From Lophius americanus (lineage: Eukaryota; Chordata; Actinopteri; Lophiiformes; Lophiidae), in the NCBI GenBank assembly GCA_037951165.1, contig JBBDHG010000028.1, positions 10,226,501 through 10,290,500 on the forward strand: a DNA stretch of 64,000 nt, written 5' to 3'. Below the pieces are notes generated by a model. It had not been told where the DNA came from and made no database searches. It saw nothing but the letters and a program-made list of their open reading frames with translations. Numbering within the stretch: position 1 is the first letter of the stretch; every line of letters begins with the position of its first letter. The translations under genes were made by a program, and so were the position numbers. Positions 11,632 to 23,020 of the stretch are shown piece after piece.

Positions 11632-12070
11632 TTGGATCATTTTCAAATATTATACATATATAGGCTATAGTGAGAGGAAGAAGTGGATTTAATTTGGGAA
11701 AGGTCAGCTGTATATATCCAACACTAGGGAAAGCTAGCTGTCATCTCCAAATGTTTCCAGAAATTATTCCTAAATCCTTGGTCCGATTTAGTCTCAGTGT
11801 TTAGTCAACACTGTTTTTCTGTACAGAAATCGACTTCTTGTTGGATCATTTTTAAAATTGTATACCCCTTAGACCTTAGTGAGAAAAAATACTGGATTGA
11901 TTTTGAGAGAGGCTGGTTGTGAATTTTTGACCCTAGGGAAAGCTTTATCTCCAAAAGCATCTTTCCGATTTAGTCCAAATTTGGTGCATATGAATTGACT
12001 TGGGGAGATCTACCTTGTTTCTAGCATATTTACTGTTATAGTTCATATTTTACTCTCTATTTTCAAAAAA
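11632..12070 (+). repeat. Unnamed repeat with about 209-bp internal tandem units
   Basis: TTGGATCAT occurs at 11632 and 11841, a TAGTGAGA block follows each, and CTAGGGAAAGCT follows at about 11724 and 11932. The period is therefore near 209 bp, with many substitutions between units. A block ACTGGATTGATT in the second unit recurs at about 52770. This links it to the family that ends at 12102-12180. Confidence 0.65.
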
Positions 12071-12101
12071 TACTCTGGTCACAACCTCACATTTAATTTG
12101 A

Positions 12102-12180
12102 AGACTTCAATCAGGGGGATTATTTGTATAATGCAGGGGATTGGGGAACTTTCGGAAATATACCCTTGCTGTTGAGGATG
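12102..12180 (+). repeat. Unnamed dispersed repeat 3' module, copy A
   Basis: The module TTCAATCAGGGGGATTA...ATGCAGGG.ATTGGGG...ATATACCCTTGCTG is shared with 52837-52914 and 54837-54914 in the same orientation. The three copies differ by substitutions and an indel or two. I do not recognise the family. A non-autonomous transposon end is one possible reading. Confidence 0.7.
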
Positions 12181-12329
12181 TCATATACTCTACCTGGTTA
12201 GTATAAGACAAAGCGATGGAGCATTATACTTTAAGTCAAAGAACACATGAAGACTGGTGAAATCTTTGAGAGGTAAACTGCTGGGGCTCTTGCAGTTTCA
12301 TGGGGGATTCAATTCGGTAGTTACCGGAT
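12181..12329. other. Sequence between repeat blocks
   Basis: Nothing is recognised. Confidence 0.3.
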
Positions 12330-12620
12330 GGCCAAGGATGGTGTCACGATTCTGAATCCTGCTGTAACATTTCCTCCGTGGCTGTTTGGGTCGAGCTATG
12401 GAATACTTCCTGCCTTGCCAGGCCCTCGCCACTACCAAAGGTGCTCACTGCGCCAGCTCACCTGCCCGGGAGAGTGAGCTGTCTCGAAGCGCCGATGGAG
12501 TGGAATACGTCCAGCAGACTGCATGGACCGCACCAGTTTACCTTTCAATGATTTTATGAATACCCGTACTCACCTCTCCCCCCAGGAATGGAGCTTCGAT
12601 TGGCAACGCCGCCACAGCGC
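12330..12620. other. GC-elevated unclassified block
   Basis: The block is richer in G+C and CpG than its neighbours, including CCCGGG, CGAAGCGCCGATGG and AACGCCGCC. No long frame crosses it. It begins near TGTCACGATTCTG, which resembles the start of several teleost retroelement repeats. It may be a transposable-element fragment, but I cannot assign it. Confidence 0.3.
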
Positions 12621-13450
12621 CTAAGGGATAGGAATATATTTTATTCATCCTATTAATCTCTGTTTATCTCTGTCTGAAGGATGCTCATAACTTGACAGGC
12701 AACTTTAAGCAATCATAGAAAATGTCATCTTTTCGATGCATGAAGGCCACTGTAGATTCTTGGAAAGGTACGGGTGAGCTGAGATACAATATATCTTGCA
12801 ATATGAACCTTCAGCCAGGTTTTACCTTCTACAGTCATCATAGAGTTGTGGAAAATTTTATATTTTCTTTGAAGAACTTAACCTTTGTTGAGCGGAGTAA
12901 GAAAGTGAGCCTGATTGGTCTCCAGGGAGTCGCTCATGCTTGACAAAGGAGTAACTACTTCTCTAAGTTCAGTTACAGCAAATATTGTTTCTTTATAACA
13001 AGCTATGTCAAGGCAGAAAAATTTGCTTTTTATAGGGTCATGGAAATTTAATGGTATACTTGTATTTTCTACAGGTGCTGATGGTTCCATTGGATTTAAA
13101 TGGTATGATCACCATCCTCTCCTAAGGTAAAGATCTGCACTTCTGCTTATACTCTTATGGGAACAAGTGATGTATTATTTTACCTAGTATTTATTTCAAA
13201 CACATTTGTTTTATGTCGCTTAACAATGAGGTTATGTGATATAATGATGGTGCGAATCAAACACATTGATGACATGTTAGCCCGAAGATAGAGATGTGGT
13301 ATACTAGGCTATCTTTATTGAGTATGAATAGTTTATCTACACCCCCTTTAATGTCTTTATGATAAGTCATTGGCAGGGTGAAGCTTAGCCAGGTTTTCTG
13401 CTGACAGCTCATCCCATTCTCAACAGTCTGAGCACTCACTCTTCCATTAC
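12621..13450. other. Unique-looking sequence, nothing recognised
   Basis: Overlapping 60-73 codon open frames on both strands have no motif. Confidence 0.4.
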
Positions 13451-13965
13451 TCAACTCGACTCAACTCAACTTAATTTATAAGCACATTTAAAAAACAACA
13501 GAGTTGTCCAAAGTGCTGTACAGTCAATAAAAACACAGGCACATGATTAAAACAATTTGTTGCCATCAAAAGAAAGCAGTAAGACCAGAAAGAAAGAAAT
13601 GTCTAACAACTCATCCTGGATTAAAAGCCAAGGAATAAAAATGATTCTTAAGGCGAGATTTAAAAACAAACAGAATGGGGGCTGCCCTGACATGAGGGGG
13701 CAACTCATTCCTCAGTATAGGGGCTGCAAAAGAGAAAGTTCGGTTGCCACTCATTTTCAGTTTTGATTTAGGGACGACCACAGACGACTGGTCAGCTGAC
13801 CTCAGTAACCTCGACAGAGTGTATGTCTGTAAGAGGTCAGAAATGTACGTGGGTGCCGACCCATTTAAGGATTTAAAAACAAACAATTAAACCTTAAAAT
13901 GAATCATAAGACGTACTGGTAGCCAGAGAATAGAGGCCAGAATGGGGGAGATGTGCTCTCGCTTA
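13451..13965 (-). mobile_element. 5'-truncated L2-like LINE, C-terminal fragment
   Basis: The minus-strand translation starts with KREHISPILASILWLPVR, the L2-type 'EHITPVL..LHWLPV' block. A stop follows, then FVFKSLNGSAPTYISDLL, and then RTFSFAAPILRNELPPHVR, the 'FA.P.LWN.LP..VR' block. The 3' UTR contains TGTACAGCACTTTGGA. The element ends with a (GAGTT)n-like tail, seen on the plus strand as TCAACTCGACTCAACTCAAC. It is from a different subfamily than the copy at 2829-3345, since tails and motifs differ. One stop interrupts the frame. Confidence 0.85.
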
Positions 13966-14552
13966 ATAACAATAAAATATTAAATTTTAAGACTTGTTTT
14001 ATCCGGATATCTGACTTGATGATAGGTATTGAGAATATTTTAATATATAATACCAATCTTCTTCCGTCAGATCATATTAATGCCGTCGAGAACTTGGCTC
14101 TATGATTCTATGTTTAGGATGGAGTAGTTTTCGTTGGCATTGTTGCATATTTGAACAATATTCAGGTTTTATAAATATGGTTGTATATGTCTCCACTAGA
14201 GCATTTGTATCAATTATGGTCCATTTACGCTCAATGTTAGGGACAGACATGGATTGGGATGGATTTTCTTGTGTGTACCTTGTTAATTTTGTCCATATTT
14301 GTACACTTACTCATGAAAATGCGCTCTTGTACAAATTCACTCAGGAATACGATCGCCTTGGACAATTTGGCCACTGACATCGCTCATACCACTATACCAA
14401 TCACATCTTTGACACACGCAAAGGCTCAATCGGCTGCTTCACAACTGATGTGAGCTTTGCTCATCAGCTGGCAAGATCTACCCGATAACACTGTGGCACA
14501 TCCTCATTGTTAGCCTATCATCTTGCTGCTGACTCTCTCCTGTCATCTAGTT
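13966..14552. other. Unique-looking sequence
   Basis: Two short plus-strand frames (14102-14377 and 14259-14453) overlap in different phases. Neither has a domain. No repeat is recognised. Confidence 0.4.
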
Positions 14553-15735
14553 CTTACAGAGATGGCCATGTATATGCATACAAGGAATTTGACTCCTTGG
14601 TTAACTGGCAATAAACAAGGCAATAAACAAATATATAAATCTATAAACAAATGGAGATGATCTTGTGTACAGGCTGTAAACATTTAAATATATATGTATT
14701 AATATGTATATATAAATATATATGACATTGCAAAAATGTCAGAGTAATGACAGTTGGAGGTAGTTATTGTATAATGGGGGGATCCAGGTTATTGTACAAC
14801 ACCGACACTGGTTTGATTGTTGGTCAGGTTGATGGCCTGTGGGTAGAAACTGTTTTTGTGTCTGGTAGATTTGGCGAACAGTGTTCTGTAGTGCCTGCCA
14901 GAGGGGAGACGTTGAAACGCATTGTGTCCGGGGTTTGATGGGTCTGCAGTGATCTTTACTGCCCGTTTCCTGACTCTGGAGGAGTTTAGGTCCTGGATGG
15001 AGGGCAGGCTGGATCTGATGATTTTTTTCCGCAGATCTAATTGCCCGTTGTAGTCTGTTTCTGTCCTGTTTGCTAGCAGATCCAATCCAAACATTGATGG
15101 ATGTGCAGAGAACAGACTGGATTACTGCACTGTAAAATTGGATCAGCAGCACCTGAGGCAGGTTGAGCTTCCTAAGCTGGCGTAGGAAGTACATCCTCTG
15201 CTGGCCTTTTTTGATGATTTTGTCTGTGTTGAATGTCCACTTAAGGTCCTGAAAGGTTGTAGTTCCCAGGCACCTGTAGGATTCCACAACAGACACAGTG
15301 CTGTTCAGTACAGCGAGGGGGGGCAGTGACGCGGGGTTCCTCCTGAGGTCCACTCTCATCTTTACAGTTTTGAGCTTGTTCAGCTCAAGGTTGTTGTGAC
15401 CACACCAGACGGCCAGCCGTTCAACCTCCGTTCTGTATGCAGACTCGTCGCAGTCCTGGATGAGGTCGATGAGCGTTGTGTCGTCCGCCAACTTACGGAG
15501 TTTGACAGATGGGTCGTCATAAGTACAGTCATTCGTGTAGAGTGAGAAGAGTAGAGGCAACAGCACACAGCCCTGTGGGGGCCCCATGCTGATTGTCCTG
15601 GTGGAGGATGATATACTACCCAGCCTCACCTCCTGTCCCCGGTCCATCAGGAACTCTGTTATCCACTGACAGGTGGAGGCTGGTACAATGAGCTGCAGGA
15701 ATTTGGAGCTTTCTGACAGACTAATTATCACAAAT
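14553..15735 (-). mobile_element. 5'-truncated Rex1/CR1-like LINE with 330-codon reverse-transcriptase frame
   Basis: The minus-strand frame from 15731 to 14739 encodes the C-terminal half of a non-LTR reverse transcriptase. In order it carries WITEFLMDR, the GPPQGCVLLPLLFSLYTND palm motif, LADDTTLI (catalytic A-D-D, first residue changed from F to L), VWCGHNNLELN, and YFLRQLRKLNLPQ thumb-like residues. A frameshift near 15000-15090 moves the remaining C-terminus (LPSGRHYRTLF...NSFYPQAINL) into another frame. The 3' UTR and GGCCATGTATATGCATACAA near 14560 match the 3' end at 45571-45658. N-terminal endonuclease and the first reverse-transcriptase blocks are absent. The clade name is inferred from general similarity. 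Confidence 0.9.
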
Positions 15736-15898
15736 CATCTGTTGTAATAGATCACTCATCCTTACTTCTTTATCTGCCTCTCCTGGTTGAAATATCCTTT
15801 GGGATCATAAGAATTTCTCATCACAAATGCAAAGGTCTATGTGCATATACAATTTGGAAATGATAAATTAAGTACTTTCTGAGTTAATGACAGAATAT

Positions 15899-16077
15899 GA
15901 AAAAAGCTCCCTCCAGTAAGTAAAATATGAACTTCTAGAGTAAATTATGTTATTTACAAGAAAGATTCAAATTTGGACTAAACAAATCAATAGTTAAGAA
16001 GTTATGTTCTGAAACAGTGTTTTTTGTAAAGAGCTCCCCCTAGTGAGTAAAAAATAACTATTACAGTCTATTCCAGT
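15899..16077 (+). repeat. Unnamed dispersed repeat, copy 2, split by SINE
   Basis: The stretch matches 5308-5430 (AGTAAAATATGAA through AAATTTGGACT). It also contains two similar sub-blocks, GCTCCCTCCAGTAAGTAAAA near 15907 and GAGCTCCCCCTAGTGAGTAA near 16031. A SINE has inserted at 16078. Confidence 0.5.
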
Positions 16078-16186
16078 AGGCCAAGGTGGCGTAGTGGTTA
16101 GTGCTGCTGCCTCACAGCAAGAAGCTGGGAAAGGCCCCAGCCCCCAGTGACCCTGAACAGGATAAGCGGTAGATAATGAATAAATG
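16078..16186 (+). mobile_element. Short internally deleted SINE-like insertion with perfect 13-bp target-site duplication
   Basis: The head, GGTGGCGTAGTGGTTAGTG, is followed by CCTCACAGCAAGAAG, as in a widespread teleost repeat. The sequence then jumps to the 3' body, CAGTGACCCTGAACAGGATAA, and ends in an ATGAATAAATG tail. AGTCTATTCCAGT is identical at 16065-16077 and 16187-16199, so both ends of the insertion are defined. Longer or partial relatives in the window are at 36265-36510 (plus), 26425-26512 (minus) and 57265-57330 (minus). Confidence 0.88.
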
Positions 16187-16199
16187 AGTCTATTCCAGT

Positions 16200-16803
16200 G
16201 ATTTTCAAACTATGGTACTACAGTCTCCTTGTAGTGATATGCGGAGGGATATCTGAAAATGGCTACTTTTGCTAAATTAAATAAAATCAATTTAAAACGC
16301 ACTATGCGATCAAAATACTGATGACTGAAATGAAAATATTGTAACCATGAGATAAATTAAATGGGCTTTAAAATAAGTTCAGCCGTAAGGAGATATGACT
16401 CAGGTTACATAACATTTAAAATGTGCATTTACAGGCACTTACAGTTGTTATTTTTAATATTCTCACCTGCACTGTATGTGTACTGTATGTGGGTGAGCGG
16501 CTGCCCTTTTCATTAATATGATATGAAAGAGATTAAGTGCCAGTTCTAGTATTCCTTCGTAATTTGTGCGTGTAATAAATTTACCTCCTTTTTGAACTAC
16601 GTTTAGCTGAATAGGGTTGCCTAATTTGACCGATATTTTTTTTACAATGGTCTTAATGCTGGTACTTGGACAGCCCAATATATTCTAAGGTGGTTCACGG
16701 TGTAGAAAGTTTGAGTACCACTGGTCTATTCGATACACAATGCCAAAGTAACGCTAAGTATTACCAACGGTTGATAAATTCTAACCAAAAGCTTTTGGAA
16801 TTG
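16200..16803. other. Unique-looking sequence
   Basis: A 71-codon minus-strand frame has no motif. Nothing else is recognised. Confidence 0.35.
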
Positions 16804-17090
16804 ACTGTATTTATATGGCACTTTTCTAGTCTGCTCAACCACTCAAAGGTTTTTTACAACACGAGTCAGCTTTCACCAATTCAAACAAACATTCATAGAG
16901 TAATGATAGAGGCTGCCATACAAGGTGCCACATGCTTATCAGAAACGGTAACCATTCAGGCAACCAATCACACACCAATGGCACTTCCATTCGGAGAAAC
17001 TTGGTGTTGTGTATCTTGCTCAAGGACCGATAGAACCACGACCTTCAGGTAAGTGGAAAACCGCTCTTCCAGCTGAGCCATCACGGTCCC
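16804..17090 (+). mobile_element. Teleost dispersed repeat (TATATGGCAC...GAGCCATC type)
   Basis: The series runs TTTATATGGCACTTTTCTAG, CCACTCAAAGG, ACAACAC, TTCACCAATTCAAACAAACA, GAGGCTGCCATACAAGGTGC, TTGCTCAAGGAC, CGACCTTCAGGTAAGTGG, then CAGCTGAGCCATC. It matches in order a repeat that recurs throughout teleost genomes, recalled from general knowledge. It ends with a tRNA-like segment in reverse. Its coding frames are accidental. Confidence 0.7.
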
Positions 17091-19218
17091 TTGAATATAA
17101 AACTCCCTCTAGTGCTGGGGGATCAATCATACAACCAACTTTTCCCAAATTGACTCCATTTCTTCCTTGCAAGAAAGTCTATGTTGGTATAAAAGTTGTT
17201 AATGATCCAGGAAACAGTTTTGGAGTGATTGTGTTCACGCAAAAGATTTGCGGCGGCAGAAGATTCCATAATATTCCCAACTTTTCGGGGTTATAAATAT
17301 AATGGTTTAATCGAGACAGGCTCATAACATAGGTGCATATGGGATATTCATTTCATTTCATTCATTAATAAGGAGGTATAAATGGTCAAATGACCTGACA
17401 AACCACACCAGACCAGCAATTCTAGTTTTAGAACTTTAATGAATAAAAATCTTCATATGAAGCATTCTGAGTCTTTCATAATTAACACCCTGTGGTAGTC
17501 ACTCTATCCTAACTTCAGAGCATTATAACATGATTAATGAATTTAAATGGTCATAACAACAAACTCGATCAAATCAATGAGATATGCATTTTCAGGTAAC
17601 AGATGTTTGTAACTTCGTGACTCTGAGGAATACAAGCTACACTGTTGAGTAAATGACACATCAGCTTCTACTTCTGATGAAAAATGAAGTGAATTCAGTA
17701 ATATGCATGCCGTTCAAAAATCCACATTCTTTCTTTAGCCTGGGGCTTAAATTAAAGCCCTCCTCAGTGTGATAATCAGACTCAAAAGGCCTATGCAGTG
17801 CACGGCCATATTTCATCCCCATCTCCTCTGTCTCCTTCCATCATCTGTACAACATATTACCTCTCCCCTGAGATGCACACTTCTAGCTTTTCTGCCACGA
17901 AAAGAACATGCTGTAGGCACTTGCTTCGAAGGTAAATGGAGCATTTATGCAGTGTCTGAATGGATGCTGTATGTTTCTGTGGCATTTGAAGAGGCTGAAG
18001 AGAGGACAGACAATTCTTTGCAATTGGTGTGTCCTATAGCAAAGAAAGAACATTTCCTTGGAACATAAAGTAGTCTTACATACAAAATAATGTCCAGCAA
18101 CAATTACAACACTTGCATTAGCAGAGAGGTATAAAGATTGTCTCGTCAGACCCACACAGTACATTTGTGAAACAAGGACAAGGAGGTACTGTAGATAGGT
18201 AGCCTCTGGACAAGTTTTCTCTTTTTTCAAGATAGGAGTTCTGTTTTTTTTTTTTTGGATAAGCACAAATATACTGTTTTCCTAAGCTTAAAATCCTCGA
18301 TTTCTTTCAAGGCAGCCTTGCTCTAGTCTTACTGTTCAGTGAATTTTGATTATTTTTTAAACTACCTTTGTGTTCAGTCCAAATATGATGGACTGTACTT
18401 CTCTTTTGTTGCCCATAACAAAGTTTTTTTGCAGATAGGTTTAAAATTCCGTTCAACAACTGCATATAACACAAATATATATAATTAACTACAAAATTTC
18501 TGTCCAAGGAGATGGATTTTGATGTGAATAGACTCTTCCATCTTTCCATACATTTGTGGCCTGTTTAAATAAGCCAGTTACAGAAACCAGGTTTAAGATG
18601 GTTTCTTATACTTGCAACTTTAGAAAGCAAAGTTATGGCACTTGAACTCAAGTTAATTTGAGCCTTGTGCAATATTTCGATCAGGAATATCAACATTTAC
18701 ATGTGGAAATTCAGTGTGGCATTTTGACGTCACCTATACATTTCATACAATGCCGTTATATGGGCCTTTTATATTTTTAATGTGTCATTCAAGTAAAAAT
18801 GCAAACTTTTGAAAACTTGTCTTTGAATACAATCTTTTGAAATTGCCACTGTGTTCATCTACGTGTAAAGTGGAATAATCCAACCTTTTGAAAACGGTGA
18901 TGAGACATCCTCAATACAAGGTACACCTCCAACTACTGGCCTGGCATACAAACTGCAGTATTCTTATTAGTACAGGATAGTTTTCACAACATTCTTGTGT
19001 AAAGGCAAACGTTTTTTTAAAACAAAAAGAAAAAATTAGCTAAACATACATATTTTTTAAATATGCTAATGATACTCATGAAGATCTAGTAGGGGACAAG
19101 ATACCCAAGGAGCTTAATGACCCATAATTGATGTTCGAGGTTAACTGTAAATATGTGACTTAATGACTCATAATAAATGAATGACCTTACAGGAGGTTAA
19201 ATACTTGAATCCCCAACC
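17091..19218. other. Unique-looking AT-rich sequence
   Basis: ACTCCCTCTAGTGCTG near 17101 may be a scrap of the 15899 repeat. Open frames of 99 and 127 codons overlap antisense at 17769-18266, with no motif. Nothing else is recognised. Confidence 0.4.
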
Positions 19219-19275
19219 TCAGTTACAACTGAAGAGGACTCTTGGATGAGAGGTTCAACATCTATAACCTTTAAG
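19219..19275 (+). repeat. Possible LINE/Penelope-type scrap
   Basis: AGTTACAACTGAAGAGGACTC followed by TTGGATGAGAGGTTCAACAT resembles the frequent teleost block encoding 'ALGMRGE' near the 3' end of some retroelements. The match is short and uncertain. Confidence 0.35.
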
Positions 19276-19504
19276 GAAATTTTCCAGCTTCTAATTCAAC
19301 CTTAACACCAACAAAGCTAAAGATAATGGTAAATTGAATGGTAGTAGCAGTGATATGATAATAAGGATTTTTTATTTAACAAGCAGAATGAGCGTATCTG
19401 TCATATTGTGAGTCTTTGGCTCAATTGTAAAACACTGTATGTTGTAGTCTAGCGCCCTGGCTGCTTTTAATGGGTGGTTCAATTATTACTATGTATATAT
19501 TACT

Positions 19505-19735
19505 TTTAATGGGGCGGCTGTAGGTTCGTAGGGTGGAGCAGCCATCTCCCAATCAGAAGATCGAAAGGTAGCAGCATGATCTACTTGTCTTAGGCTGCAA
19601 CCCTGAAACCCTAGCTCCTTGGGCGCTTCAAGGAAGGTTCCCCACTGCTCCCTCAGGGATGGGTCAAATGCAGAGAAAATAATGTCACTATGTATTTGAT
19701 CAATAAAGGATAATTGTTATTATTATAGTTTAATC
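19505..19735 (+). mobile_element. tRNA-derived SINE with LINE-like 3' tail
   Basis: A tRNA-like head (GTGGAGCAGCCATCTCCCAATCAGAAGATCG) is followed by a degraded body. The 3' part reads CCACTGCTCCCTCAGGGATGG, then GTCAAATGCAGAGAA, then GATCAATAAAGGATAA, and closes with an ATT microsatellite. This matches a common teleost SINE 3' module. No clear target-site duplication was found. Confidence 0.75.
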
Positions 19736-20610
19736 AGCTCAGTTCGCACAAATGGCTCTGTTTGTGTTTTATGAGATATAGTTTTACTCAAATTTCCCTA
19801 TTCTAAATATTAATAAAACACATTTAATAATTAGCAGCTGTAACTTCAGCTAGACAAGGTTTGCAGGATGATATGTTTTTATGATTTGAGAATTGACTGC
19901 TGTTCTCTAACCTTAAACAGTTTTCTGATGTGAGTATTTGTGTGTGTGAAATATTATGTCATTGGTATTAAACGAAACCCCTGCAATAACATTACTATTA
20001 GGTTAATTTAATGCGACAGTAAACATACCTTTGAAAATCATATTGCTGCAGGCAGAAATCCATCCTGCCAATATAAGGTTTCTGATATAGATTGGTATTG
20101 TTTCAGAGCTTCTTGCACTTTGAGAGTGTGCCTATGAATTGCAACCCCTCTGTTTTATGTGTGGACACAAATTCTGAGATATTAGAGGGATAATGTGAGT
20201 GGACAGATCCCGTAGAGATGTGAGCTGAGATCAGCAGCAGCAACCAACAACAAGACTATAAAAAGGTTGGGAATGAAGCCATGGCTGACTGTTGTAGATG
20301 AGGCAGAGCTTTGTTTGACATATATTACTCCATCAAAGAGTACCAGATGGAATCTTCAATTGGATGTCTGGCTTTTGATGAGCAGCTGAATAACAAAGAG
20401 GAGAAACCATTTTGGAATTCATAATTTTAACTCTTGATGTTGTGACTAAAACTTGATTATTATAGGTTAAGGACAGAAGTGGACTGCCCTCAGTGCCATC
20501 CGACATGGTTGCATCGCCAGGTCGTGGTACGGGCTACCCACCCTCTTAATACACGGACCAAGGGTAAAATGTATGCGCCAGGATTTATCTTGAAATAAAG
20601 TAAGCCAATG
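19736..20610. other. Unique-looking sequence
   Basis: No gene or named repeat is recognised. From about 20480 G+C rises. Confidence 0.4.
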
Positions 20611-20717
20611 GCCACAATCCCGATGCAAAGCGCACGGTTTGAATTTGTTTTGTCATTCAAGCGCAGAAATTCAAACTGTTTGCTGAAAATGTGCAGCTCG
20701 ACGATCAGGATTGTGGC
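20611..20717. repeat. Imperfect inverted repeat (two 10-bp arm pairs)
   Basis: GCCACAATCC (20611-20620) pairs with GGATTGTGGC (20708-20717). Nested inside, GTTTGAATTT (20637-20646) pairs with AAATTCAAAC (20667-20676). The intervening parts do not pair well. This may be a transposon remnant or a folded regulatory element. Confidence 0.6.
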
Positions 20718-21239
20718 ACGAATATAGTGAAATATCGAATTCCTGTTGCGAAATGAAAGTGAGGGTCAAAATATGATAGCGCGGCTGTTGGGTCTACTTC
20801 TGACATGATGTCGAATTTTGACCACGATCAAGCAACCTAGAAGCTACACTGGACTAATGGGGTACCCTGCTGTAAATGTAACATCAAGTAGTTCAAAGTG
20901 TTTTTATCTATTAAATGCTAAAAAGCAAGGCTGTTCAGGGTTGTCTTTCCCAATTCCTCACAATTTGTGTGTTTGCTTATGAGTCCTTATAGTGTAAGCA
21001 AATACATTTGACTTGGATGTTTACTAATTTAATAAATGTTTTAGACATTTGTTTACATTTTATCTTTCGTTCGACATGTAACATTAGAAATATAAATAAA
21101 CTATCAAATGTATTCATGCCATGTAGGAAAACAAATCAATTTCGTGTTCATTCTCCAGAGCCTAGTTGTCTATTATTTGTCAAATAACACATTTGTCAGG
21201 GTAGGAGATAGAAATGAATGAACAATCACAGGCAGGATT
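20718..21239. other. Unique-looking sequence
   Basis: Nothing is recognised. Confidence 0.4.
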
Positions 21240-21480
21240 CTTTTCATACATCTCCCACAGCTCCTCTCCGATCACCTCTGTGTCTATGCTGTTCATTTGA
21301 AAGAGATTATGGAGCTTCTCTAATTGTTATGGCTCATACTCATTAGGTTTTTCTGCTATACATTCACAGAAAAAGTCTTTTACTCCAGCACTCTGGCCCC
21401 GGCTTTAACTGAGTGTCCTGCTATGCTGCTGCAAATGCACTTCGAGAGGATTCAGAAAACAGGTCCTATTTAAACGCCTC
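21240..21480. promoter_or_regulatory. Candidate conserved non-coding element
   Basis: The sequence is complex and non-repetitive, with TCTAATTGTTATGG and ACTCATTAGG motifs and no coding potential. Its texture resembles vertebrate non-coding conserved elements. This is a guess from composition only. Confidence 0.2.
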
Positions 21481-23020
21481 ATATTTACAAATGAGTATTT
21501 CAGGATTTAGGTGGACAGGGGGGCAAATGTGTTCTGGCTAAAAATGCAACTGACAATGAATCTCAAGGCAGTACAAGAGCAGAGAGGAATTATGCCAAAA
21601 TTGGAGCATTGGAGTGCAGACTCGTTTGAAAGGGAGTCTTGTTGAGCGTTATTAAAATTTACGACAAGAATTTCCAGATGGGAGTTTTAAAATTATCGTA
21701 TTTTGAGGGAAAATATCATAAGTGTTGATTTTGCAGCATGATTCCTGATAGAGCTCAATTTTGTGTCCTACTACTACTGTACTTTTTATAACATCGGGGG
21801 AATATTTCCACTGATAGAGAAGCATCTCTCTCTGTCAGAGGAGTGCAGGCAGAGCTCTGCCTGAATGAACAGCTGTCAATCAGACATCGTCCTGTTTGAG
21901 GCGTCAGACTGATGCTTATATATTGTTATATTCTGTGTGTCATACACGTCATAAAGACGCCCAATCTTCAACAAAAAAACGGCCTAAATAATTACTTAGA
22001 AAGAGACAGCTGCTGAAAAAGACGTACATTCAATGCAGGTTTTGAATCTTTAAATATATCTTGACTTATGGCTTTATCCCGGTCCTTTTGAGATGTTTCC
22101 TATAAGCACTGCTATTTTTAATTCTGCATTTGCGAGAGAGATTTTTTTTCTTGATGCTTTTCAGACTTGAGCAAGGCAGTAATATTAGGGCTGTGAGCCT
22201 GGAGATCATAGCTCACGTTTTGACTCTGTTTTCTTACTTTTCATGTCTCCACAATACCACTCCTCATCCTCAATTTCTGGACTCTTTGTTAAACAATGCG
22301 CTGTATGCGACATCGTGAGTCATTTCGTCATCACATAACTTTGATTGGCTGGAAACACGTGAGAGGGGCCGGATACATAGCTGTTTAACAGCCATTAGCT
22401 CAACTCAAATACAGGTAACTTAGTTATAAAGGTGAGAGTGATGAAATGCCTAAATCATTTTACATTTGGGAATGTTTGGCATTATTGATCGTACAGAGGT
22501 TTTAATTATCGTACAAATACGATAATAACCATGAGTCTGGCAACACTGGGTACTGGACTGTTGCAAACTAAAAGAGGCAAAGAATGATGTTAGAAAATTG
22601 TGAGGTGTCATAAAGTTAAAACTTGGTGGAATTATTTTTTGCCATAGCCACTAATAGGCACTTAATGCTGATTTAGAAAAGCTCTCTTGAAATTTCTGAC
22701 AATGACTGGAACTGAAACATGAAATATGAAACTAGACTATTTCACTGTAGGAACCATAGCTTGTCATGGTACCAAAGTGTGAAGCATTTGGCAAGTTGCC
22801 ATGGCAACTAATTAGTATGAATTGTAGTATTCCAAAAATTTTTAGTACTTTGTGCGTCAAGAATTGCCCTGATGCCATGGTTACGGATTAAGCTTATTGA
22901 GCGATTTACCTTTGTTTAAGTGTTTTTTCTACGTTTCTTTTTACAATTTTTTACTCTTTTCTTTTAATCATCAAAGAGTAGTCCCAACTAGCACCTCCGC
23001 TTTTTAATGTACAATTTGCA
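21481..23020. other. Unclassified sequence
   Basis: CTGTTTAACAGCCATTAGC at about 22381 and TCTGGCAACACTGG at about 22540 look transposon-like, but no matching terminal inverted repeat was found. The 62-codon frame at 22130-22318 has no motif. Confidence 0.35.

Noticed and set aside
22310..22560. Possible hAT terminus (TCTGGCAACACTG)
   Set aside because: No matching inverted terminus or 8-bp duplication was found within a few kb.
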